DNA of 64,000 nucleotides, taken from JAUUZT01 sp964654015 (GTDB lineage Bacteria; Chloroflexota; Dehalococcoidia; GIF9; AB-539-J10). The stretch is taken from assembly GCA_964654015.1 (NCBI GenBank), contig CAZZHQ010000001.1:41133-105132 (forward strand), given 5' to 3'. Made by a program: the position numbers and the translations under genes. The notes below the pieces were generated by a model, which saw only the letters and a list, made by a program, of their open reading frames with translations, ran no database searches and was not told the origin of the DNA. The first letter of the stretch is position 1; each line of letters starts with the position of its first letter. Shown here one piece after another: positions 53,390 through 60,206 of the stretch.

Positions 53390-54226
53390 ATGTTTATACA
53401 TAAGAGGGCCATATTATTTGCTATCGTAGTCTTGTTGCTGGCGATACCTGCTAGTGTTCTAGCCATACCGTCCGCCAATTTCTATGTTGAGGGGAGGGAT
53501 ATTTTTGATGACTGGGATATATGTCGTACCAATGCTGCCGGGACGAACGGTTTTTTTTCAATAACTGAAAGGACTGAATTCCAGCCTATTATCGCAGAGG
53601 AGAGCCTTGGAGAGAATGCCGATATTGCCTATAGCATGGGATTGAAGTTTGCTTCAGATTATCCCGATATCAATCAAAGAGCGGAGCAGATATTTGCTTT
53701 CGTTCGCGATAGCGTCAGGTATACCTCAGATAAGAGCCAGTTTGGATTTCCTGAGTTTGCTCAGAATGCTGATGAGTTAGGTGCTATTATCGTGAATGAA
53801 GGCATTGCTTGTGGAGACTGCGAGGACTCAGCTGTCTTGCTGGGTGTTATGTATAAAGGTGCTGGTCTACGTTCGGCTATAGTGTTGGCTCCAGACCATG
53901 CTGCTGCCCTGGTATATTTACCTGAGTACAAGGGAGCCGTTCGGACACTATCTATAGATGGCGAATCTGGCTGGGTCTGGGCTGAAGCTACAGGGAGCAA
54001 TAATCCATTGGGATGGATGCCTGACGGCTATGAAATGGAAGAACTTAGAGTCCATGAGGTCGTAAATGTGGCGTTGATGGCTGGATCTCCCCCTGACAAG
54101 GAACCTGTAGCAGTAATCAGGAATGAGGGGGGAAGTGAAGGAGGAAGTGTCCCTGTGCCCTCTTTCTTTACGATAATGGCCATAATGTGGTTTCTCTCCC
54201 TGTTTCGGAGGCGTCGCCGAGGTTGA
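53390..54226 (+). CDS. Secreted transglutaminase-like protein with C-terminal membrane sorting-type tail
   Basis: The 278-residue protein starts with a signal peptide (KRAILFAIVVLLLAIPASVLA). A transglutaminase-like core has C144 in GDCEDSAVL, H170 in APDHAAAL and an acidic residue in WVWAEATG as a likely triad; the family cleaves or forms isopeptide bonds outside the cell. A low-complexity Gly/Glu/Pro linker leads to VPVPSFF, one hydrophobic helix and a cluster of five arginines at the very end. That tripartite end resembles exosortase/archaeosortase signals. The ATG is seven bases after DUF350. Confidence 0.75.
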   Translation: MFIHKRAILFAIVVLLLAIPASVLAIPSANFYVEGRDIFDDWDICRTNAAGTNGFFSITERTEFQPIIAEESLGENADIAYSMGLKFASDYPDINQRAEQIFAFVRDSVRYTSDKSQFGFPEFAQNADELGAIIVNEGIACGDCEDSAVLLGVMYKGAGLRSAIVLAPDHAAALVYLPEYKGAVRTLSIDGESGWVWAEATGSNNPLGWMPDGYEMEELRVHEVVNVALMAGSPPDKEPVAVIRNEGGSEGGSVPVPSFFTIMAIMWFLSLFRRRRRG

Positions 54227-54254
54227 TGGGGATGGCAGCAGCGGGGAGTACGGT

Positions 54255-54923
54255 CTATATTGTCCTGAGACCGGAGAAAGGCAGTTCAGCCAGTCTACCA
54301 TAACATAGTAGGCGGTCTCCCTCTTGCAGGCTCTCTTCTTCCCCGGGGAAGGGCAGCATGTTATTCCCCCTTTCTATAGCCAGTATGCTGATTTCTTTAC
54401 CATACAGGGCGCAATCTTTGAGTTTAAAGTTTGGCATATCCTTGTGCCATTTTACTATGAGCCGGGCTATGCCATATCCTCCTGTCTGAAGAAGCAACTC
54501 ATCCAGTGCCATCCCGGTGGTTGATTTCCCCTTTCTGAGTGAGCGGACGATTGCAGTGCTTAGTGTTTTTTCGATACCAATCCGCACAGATAGGGCGAAC
54601 ACAAGCAGGGACAAGAGAACAATTATGATATAGGGCAGAGTTGGTGTTATCAGGCCATTCCGAAGGTACAGTACTAGTATTAGGATAAAGGCAATGATTC
54701 CAGTGTTGCCGAGGAAGATGAGCCAGATAGCTATCCTGCGACGTCCCGGATGGTTTACTATGGATTCTGCTTCGCTGGTGGTAAAGCCGGTTCCCGTAAG
54801 CGCAGAGAGAGCCTGAAAACGAGCTTTGCTTCGCTCCATTCCTGTTATTTCGAGTGCGATAGCCCCAAACCAGAATGTCAGCAGCCATGCAATGAGAAAA
54901 ACCAGCAGTACCAGAATTTGCAT
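54255..54923 (-). CDS. Membrane protein with TrkA-C (RCK_C) domain
   Basis: The 222-residue protein has about four membrane segments with the stretch SALTGTGFTTSEAESI (about 41-56), which resembles the TGF filter turn of TrkH/Ktr potassium channels, followed by a cytoplasmic TrkA-C domain (DCALYGKEISILAIERGNNMLPFPGEEESLQEGDRLLCYG, cited by its GDRLLCYG end). No Rossmann RCK_N domain is seen. It may be a small ligand-gated ion channel or its regulator. The ATG at 54923 has GGAGGGG upstream. It is divergent from galT. Confidence 0.75.
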   Translation of the reverse strand: MQILVLLVFLIAWLLTFWFGAIALEITGMERSKARFQALSALTGTGFTTSEAESIVNHPGRRRIAIWLIFLGNTGIIAFILILVLYLRNGLITPTLPYIIIVLLSLLVFALSVRIGIEKTLSTAIVRSLRKGKSTTGMALDELLLQTGGYGIARLIVKWHKDMPNFKLKDCALYGKEISILAIERGNNMLPFPGEEESLQEGDRLLCYGRLAELPFSGLRTI

Positions 54924-55012
54924 GATCCCCTCCTTTGCCTCCAGGGTAAAGAGAAATAGAGGCTGAGCAATTTCCTGAGATTATATCGCAGATAAGGGGT
55001 GGCAACAATAGC

Positions 55013-55041
55013 TTGTGCTTCATGCAGTGAAAACGTATAAT
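55013..55041 (+). promoter_or_regulatory. Promoter of galT
   Basis: TTGTGC (55013-55018) is followed after exactly 17 bases by a perfect TATAAT (55036-55041). Transcription would start near 55048, downstream of the GTG at 55044, which supports a later galT start. Confidence 0.6.
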
Positions 55042-55064
55042 CCGTGAAAGGAGAGATAAATTGT

Positions 55065-56096
55065 ATGAAGGGAGATTGTGTTCGAGCAATGTCTGAGATA
55101 AGACAGGATATTACTACGGAAGAATGGGTAATAATGGCCAGGGAGAGGGCCAAGAGACCTCACGATTTTGAAAGCAATCGGGAGGATAGCCTTCCAGTGC
55201 CTGTTTTTTTATCCTCCTGCCCTTTTTGTCCGGGCAATGAGGCAAAGACCCCGGGTGCGACTCTATCATATCTGAATGCTGAGACTGGCAAGTGGCAAGT
55301 GAGGTCCTTTGTCAATCGTTACCCTGCCCTTACCCCTGATGGCAGCAGAGAAAGGAGAAAAGAAGGGGATTTGTTTACAAGTATGGATGGGATTGGAACG
55401 CATGAAGTGCTTGTTGAGGGGCCAGTACACAACCGAATACTCGCCATGATGGATGATGGTGAAGTGGAGAAAGTGTTGCGCGCCTACAGGGAACGATACA
55501 GAGAGCTTATCGAGCTATCCTTTGTACAAATGGTTCTCATCTTTAAAAATCATGGGCAGTCGGCAGGTACCTCGCTGGAGCATCCTCATTCTCAGATAAT
55601 TGCAACTCCACTTGTGCCGCGACATATCAGGATGCGTTGTGACGTAGCAATCCGTTATTATGACCATACATGCCGATGTCTTTACTCCGATATCATTGCT
55701 AGTGAAAAGCGCCAGGGCACGAGGATAGCGATGGAGACGGATAAATTTTTAGTCTTTCATCCTTTTGCCTCTCGCTCTCCCTTCGAGACCTGGATTATGC
55801 CGAGGAGATATGAATCCTCTTTTGCTAATGTAACTGACGAGGAACTGGAAGACCTGTCTCATACCTTGCGAATTACACTGTTAAAATTATATAAGGGGCT
55901 AAATGATCCCGACTACAACTATATTATTAGCTCTGTCCCGAAAGGTGATGAACACAATGGTTACTATCTATGGCACATGAGAATTATCCCGCGCCTTGCT
56001 GCGGTGGCAGGCTTTGAAATCGGCTCGGGTATACACATCAATACCGCCTTGCCCGAGGAAACGGCGTCCTTCATCAGAGGGGTGGAAATTGAATAG
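55065..56096 (+). CDS. galT: Galactose-1-phosphate uridylyltransferase
   Basis: GalT exchanges UMP between UDP-glucose and galactose-1-phosphate. The HIT-like active site is NHGQSAGTSLEHPHSQIIATP with the catalytic HPHSQ (HPHGQ in E. coli), and CPFCPGNEAKTP near the N-terminus is the zinc site. The ATG at 55065 is used; 55089 (MSEIRQDIT) is also possible since AGGGAG precedes it. It may act on other nucleotide sugars in this organism because treT follows 108 bp downstream. Confidence 0.88.
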   Translation: MKGDCVRAMSEIRQDITTEEWVIMARERAKRPHDFESNREDSLPVPVFLSSCPFCPGNEAKTPGATLSYLNAETGKWQVRSFVNRYPALTPDGSRERRKEGDLFTSMDGIGTHEVLVEGPVHNRILAMMDDGEVEKVLRAYRERYRELIELSFVQMVLIFKNHGQSAGTSLEHPHSQIIATPLVPRHIRMRCDVAIRYYDHTCRCLYSDIIASEKRQGTRIAMETDKFLVFHPFASRSPFETWIMPRRYESSFANVTDEELEDLSHTLRITLLKLYKGLNDPDYNYIISSVPKGDEHNGYYLWHMRIIPRLAAVAGFEIGSGIHINTALPEETASFIRGVEIE

Positions 56097-56204
56097 TAAC
56101 CAGACATGGCAGAAAATAGAAAAGGTCATGTTATATTTGTTTGGAAAGTGAATAGCAATGAACAGGCCGAGGAAACGGATTGCCCAAAAAAGAGGTGAGT
56201 ATTA

Positions 56205-57440
56205 ATGAAACAACATCGGATAGTTCAAGTTGAAGATTACGAAAAGTATGTGGGTTCTCAAACAGTAGAACGTATTCGGAAAAAAGCCAGGCCACTGCAG
56301 GATTTTCATGTCGTCAATGTGAATTCCACATATTATGGAGGTGGAGTCTCAGAGCTTTTGTCCTCTATGACCCTGCTGATGAACGGCTTGGGCATAGATA
56401 CTGGATGGCGAACTGTTCATGGCCCCCCGGACTTTTTCAGTATAACTAAAAAAATGCACAACGCCCTACAGAGCGGAAAGATTAATCTAAGTTCTCGGAA
56501 AATGCAGATTTATGAGGATGTCACTTATGAGAATGCCATCAGAAATCACCTGGACCACGATATAGTCATAATACATGACCCTCAACCACTGCCCCTTATT
56601 GAGCATTACCGGAAGAAAGGGCCATGGATTTGGCGTTGCCATATTGATTTGTCTCATCCTGACAGGAAACTTTGGAAATATCTTAGCCAATTTGTGGAAA
56701 AATACGATGCTGTTATTGTCAGCATTAAGGAATATGCACAGGATATCAGGACGCCCCAGATGATATTTATGCCGGCTATAGACCCCTTCTCCATCATAAA
56801 CAAGGAGATGAGCGAGGAGGAAATAGATGAACGGCTGAATCACTATGATATTCCAACCGATCTTCCTCTGGTAGTGCAGGTTTCCCGGTTCGACCGATGG
56901 AAAGACCCTGAAGGGGTTATAAAGGCATTTAAATTGGCGAGGAAAGAGGTGGATGCCACGCTGGTATTGCTGGGTAATGTGGCTACCGATGATCCGGAAG
57001 GGGTTGAAGTATACAATTCTCTGCTGGGTGAACAGGAGGGGCGTATTATAATTCTCAGTCACCAGGACGGAGCGCTGGTGAATGCGCTGCAACGACGTGC
57101 GACGGTGGTGCTGCAGAAATCTCTCCGTGAGGGTTTTGGGCTGACGGTCTCAGAGGCAATGTGGAAAGGTACTCCTGTTATTGGAGGCAATGTGGGTGGG
57201 ATTCGCTACCAGATAGAGGATGAAGTCAATGGTTTTCTGGTCTCCTCTGTACAGCAAGCGGCGGACAGGATAGTGCAGTTGGTAAAAAATGAAAAGCTCT
57301 GTGCTCAATTGGGGGGTAGGGCTCGTGAAACAGTGAGGAAGAATTTCCTTATGACACGCTACCTGGAGCAGTATCTTGATTTGTTCAATTCTTTTGAGAC
57401 TAACTTCTGTTTAAGAACGATGGTAGGCTCTGTGCATTAA
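56205..57440 (+). CDS. treT: Trehalose synthase TreT (glycosyltransferase family 4)
   Basis: TreT makes trehalose from NDP-glucose and glucose in one step. The 411-residue protein has the family start with ARPLQDFHVVNVNSTYYGGGVSE, the substrate loop DTGWRTVHGPPDFF and GT4 C-terminal motifs VQVSRFDRWKDPEGVI and SLREGFGLTVSEAMWKGTPV (cited by EGFGLTVSEAM). The ATG at 56205 follows AAGAGGTG. It follows galT on the same strand, fitting a nucleotide-sugar theme; trehalose would serve as a compatible solute. Confidence 0.88.
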   Translation: MKQHRIVQVEDYEKYVGSQTVERIRKKARPLQDFHVVNVNSTYYGGGVSELLSSMTLLMNGLGIDTGWRTVHGPPDFFSITKKMHNALQSGKINLSSRKMQIYEDVTYENAIRNHLDHDIVIIHDPQPLPLIEHYRKKGPWIWRCHIDLSHPDRKLWKYLSQFVEKYDAVIVSIKEYAQDIRTPQMIFMPAIDPFSIINKEMSEEEIDERLNHYDIPTDLPLVVQVSRFDRWKDPEGVIKAFKLARKEVDATLVLLGNVATDDPEGVEVYNSLLGEQEGRIIILSHQDGALVNALQRRATVVLQKSLREGFGLTVSEAMWKGTPVIGGNVGGIRYQIEDEVNGFLVSSVQQAADRIVQLVKNEKLCAQLGGRARETVRKNFLMTRYLEQYLDLFNSFETNFCLRTMVGSVH

Positions 57441-57498
57441 TGGTGTGAAGGCGGGCAATGCCCCGATGCTTCCAGGCACTGAGTTGATTTATTGTGTT

Positions 57499-58767
57499 CT
57501 ACCTGGAAGGGGCCTGGCGCTTTGGAGGTCTTGCCAGCAGGGCGCAGATTCCGCCTATGACAGATGCTCCCGCACAGGTATAAAAAGGGATAGAGTAGCT
57601 TTGTAGAGCATCATAAACGTAGCCTCCAAACACAGGGGAGCCAGCCCCTATGATTGTCGTGACAACCATTACCATTGAGGCAAGAAAAGCGTAACCTTTC
57701 GCCCCGTAGTAATTTCCTATCATAGCGATATGCAACACTACGATGGAGCCTGCCGCAAAACCAAATAATATGACGTAAGCATATATTGCAGCGGTTGTGT
57801 GTGCATTCATGAAGATGACCAAGGCTATGGCCTCCATCAGGAAGGCAATAGCGAGTAGGTATCGTGGCGGTATCTTTTGGCCCAGTGCACCACCTGATAC
57901 CCTTCCTATAGCGCTGACGCCGCCCAATATTCCCAGGGTGCTTGCTGCAATGACCGGAGAAAAGCCCAGGTCTGTGAGGTGAGCCACCTGGTGATTGTTC
58001 ATCATCATCATAGAGAAAACATTGGCGCTATTCAGTATAGTGATCATCCATATGGCAGGTGTTTTCAATGCCGACTTTATATCCCAATCGTCCACCATGA
58101 AAGAAGGATTCTTGTCAATATTAACCGGGACATGCTCCAGTGGAGATGATTGTCCCCCGTCTGGTAACAGGCCAACATCCTCCGGCCTGGTTCTGGCAAA
58201 GATAGCAGAAGGTATAGCTGCTACGGTGAATACTATCCCTGCTAATACTAACCAGGTTGACCTCCATCCAATGTGCCCAATCAGGTAAGCGATTATCGGG
58301 GCCATTATAAAGGTGCCAGCACCCGCCCCTGCCATAATTAAACCTATAACCAGAGCTCTTTTTCGGGCAAACCAGAAGGTTGCCATTGTTGATAAAGGGA
58401 GGAAATGGCCCAGGGCCACACCTGTCCCTGTCAATACACCGAAAAACAGGAATAATTGCCATGTCTGGGTAGCTGTGCTCATCAGGGCAAGCCCTATAGC
58501 CGCCAGTGTTAACCCTGCGGCCATTAGCCTTCTCGTCCCGAATTTGCCTATAAGGGAGGCGACCATAGGGGCAAGCAATCCTTGTATGGCCATCATTATC
58601 GAATAGGCTATGGTTGCGGTTCCTCGGGAAGCTCCTATGTCAGCTATCATTGGCTTGAGAAAGATGCCAAAAGAGTAAAAGACACAGGAGCCTGTTGATA
58701 CCATTACCATGAAGCCCAGTGCCACGATCACCCATCCATAGAATATTTTTCTTCTCTTCGCTGCCAT
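57499..58767 (-). CDS. Major facilitator superfamily transporter, oxalate/formate antiporter-like (OFA)
   Basis: The protein (about 422 residues from the chosen ATG) has 12 predicted membrane helices and the OFA start KIFYGWVIVALGFMVMV, with GFGKFGTRR-like turns (LIGKFGTRRLMAAG) after helix 2. OFA members exchange small carboxylates; the substrate is unknown. The ATG at 58767 is preferred because it directly precedes the first helix; a TTG at 58821 and a GTG at 58797 would add poorly conserved residues. The ribosome site is weak in each case. It converges with treT. Confidence 0.82.
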   Translation of the reverse strand: MAAKRRKIFYGWVIVALGFMVMVSTGSCVFYSFGIFLKPMIADIGASRGTATIAYSIMMAIQGLLAPMVASLIGKFGTRRLMAAGLTLAAIGLALMSTATQTWQLFLFFGVLTGTGVALGHFLPLSTMATFWFARKRALVIGLIMAGAGAGTFIMAPIIAYLIGHIGWRSTWLVLAGIVFTVAAIPSAIFARTRPEDVGLLPDGGQSSPLEHVPVNIDKNPSFMVDDWDIKSALKTPAIWMITILNSANVFSMMMMNNHQVAHLTDLGFSPVIAASTLGILGGVSAIGRVSGGALGQKIPPRYLLAIAFLMEAIALVIFMNAHTTAAIYAYVILFGFAAGSIVVLHIAMIGNYYGAKGYAFLASMVMVVTTIIGAGSPVFGGYVYDALQSYSIPFYTCAGASVIGGICALLARPPKRQAPSR

Positions 58768-59075
58768 GTTTAAACCATTATTTTCAGTGTTAATCACCTG
58801 GTCGGAAGCGCACGAGAGCAAGTATTAGCTGCCTTCCTCGAAAAAACCTTATCAATGGTACTAAGTCTTTTAATAGCGGTTGAGAAGGTGATAAAGAGCC
58901 CTGAGTAGTTTACACTTTTCCCCGTATTATTGCGAAAGAGAGAGCAGGTCGAATTTAAACATCGATAATCGTAATGCATGGCTGATTGACAATTCACTCC
59001 TCCCCTTGTGCTGGTAGGCGGCATGGGCTACAATCGAAATGTTTTATTATTGTTCTACAGGAGGAAGAATTAGGC
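58768..59075. other. Divergent intergenic region between the MFS gene and the SbcD-like gene
   Basis: This 308-bp stretch contains the SbcD promoter (59006-59034) and ribosome site (AGGAGG at 59059-59064). No strong promoter for the MFS gene was seen; TAATAC near 58829 has no matching -35. No further gene is evident. Confidence 0.5.
59006..59034 (+). promoter_or_regulatory. Promoter of the SbcD/SbcC-like pair
   Basis: TTGTGC (59006-59011) is followed after exactly 17 bases by TACAAT (59029-59034). The RNA would start near 59041, with a leader of about 35 bases that holds AGGAGG. The same -35 hexamer is used at galT. Confidence 0.55.
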
Positions 59076-60206
59076 ATGAGATTTATCCACACAGCAGACT
59101 GGCAGATTGGGATGAAAGCAGTTCGAGTGGGAGAGGTGGGAGCAAGGGTTAGGGAGGCTCGTTTACTGGCTATAAACAAGGTGGTAGAGATTGCCAGAAA
59201 TCATTCTGTAGAATTTGTATTAATAGCTGGCGATACATTTGAGGACAATGCTGTTGACCGTATATTGATACAGCGGGTGGTTGATTTGCTATCCAGATTT
59301 GAAATCCCCGTTTACGTAATTCCGGGAAATCACGACCCTCTTTTACCGGGTTCGGTCTGGGAACACCCTGCCTGGAAGGCAGCCGCCAATGTGCATGTAA
59401 TACGAGAAGAGAAACCACTGGAGATTCCTGGCGGTGTACTATATGCCTGTCCGGTGAAGCGAAAACATTCAGTGGTAGACCCGACATCCTGGATTGCATC
59501 TGCTGAAGGTTCACCGGGGATTCGGATTGCTGTAGCCCATGGAACAGTAGAGGGAATCCAGTCAGAGGAGCCTGATTATCCGATTCCCCGCGATGCTGTG
59601 TTACGCACGGGGCTTGATTACCTTGCCCTGGGCCACTGGCATTCTACGGCGCTTTATCCGGATGGGAGTGGGGTTACCCGCATGGCATATTCTGGAACCC
59701 TCGAGACGACGAAATTTGGAGAACGGGATAGTGGTAACGTATTGATAGTGGATATACCCACTAAAGAACAGCCACCAGAGATCAAGTCTATTCATAGTGG
59801 CGGCTTGATATGGGAACAGGGTGAGGAGGACATTCGATTGACGGGAGACCTCAAGAGAGTACGCGAACATATTGAAACTATAGAGAATGAAGAACTAACT
59901 CTTATTAACCTGAGCTTTAAAGGACTATTATCAGCGGATGATAGCGATGAGATAACTCGCATCAGGGAGATAATAGCCTCAAGATTTCTTTATGGGCATA
60001 TGGATATTTCCAGGTTACGTCCTTCTCCTGCAGATGAAAGCTGGGTGGCAAATCTTCCGGTGGGCATTATCAGGGAAACTGGCGAGAGGTTACAGCAACT
60101 GGCAGACCCTGCCTTTACAGGGGAACGGCCTGAAAATGCATCACCCCAGGTAGCATCAAGGGCACTCCTGGAGCTTTATGCTATAGCGGTAGAGGGACTG
60201 AAATGA
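59076..60206 (+). CDS. DNA exonuclease SbcD/Mre11-like metallophosphoesterase
   Basis: The 376-residue protein shows calcineurin-like metal motifs: FIHTADWQIG (Asp), LIAGDTFED (GD), VIPGNHDPL (GNHD), and AHGTVEG and LALGHWHS (His). This is the Mre11/SbcD/YhaO nuclease fold, which works with a Rad50-type ATPase to cut ends and hairpins. The ATG at 59076 is chosen, with a perfect AGGAGG 11 bases upstream; the open frame further upstream has no start support. The stop overlaps the ATG of the ATPase gene (ATGA), so both subunits are coupled. Confidence 0.88.
   Translation: MRFIHTADWQIGMKAVRVGEVGARVREARLLAINKVVEIARNHSVEFVLIAGDTFEDNAVDRILIQRVVDLLSRFEIPVYVIPGNHDPLLPGSVWEHPAWKAAANVHVIREEKPLEIPGGVLYACPVKRKHSVVDPTSWIASAEGSPGIRIAVAHGTVEGIQSEEPDYPIPRDAVLRTGLDYLALGHWHSTALYPDGSGVTRMAYSGTLETTKFGERDSGNVLIVDIPTKEQPPEIKSIHSGGLIWEQGEEDIRLTGDLKRVREHIETIENEELTLINLSFKGLLSADDSDEITRIREIIASRFLYGHMDISRLRPSPADESWVANLPVGIIRETGERLQQLADPAFTGERPENASPQVASRALLELYAIAVEGLK

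Noticed and set aside
54499..55089. Minus-strand frame of 196 codons over the TrkA-C gene and galT start
   Set aside because: Overlaps two real genes in another frame and shows no domain.
56106..56198. 30-codon frame between galT and treT
   Set aside because: Lacks a ribosome site and conserved features; its end contains the treT ribosome site.
57469..57509. CTTCCAGG / CCTGGAAG hairpin between treT and the MFS gene
   Set aside because: Loop of 25 bases, no T-run on either strand; not a convincing terminator.
59082..59092. TTATCCACA, a perfect DnaA box
   Set aside because: Lies inside the coding start of the SbcD-like gene, where it encodes conserved residues, and is isolated; not taken as an origin.
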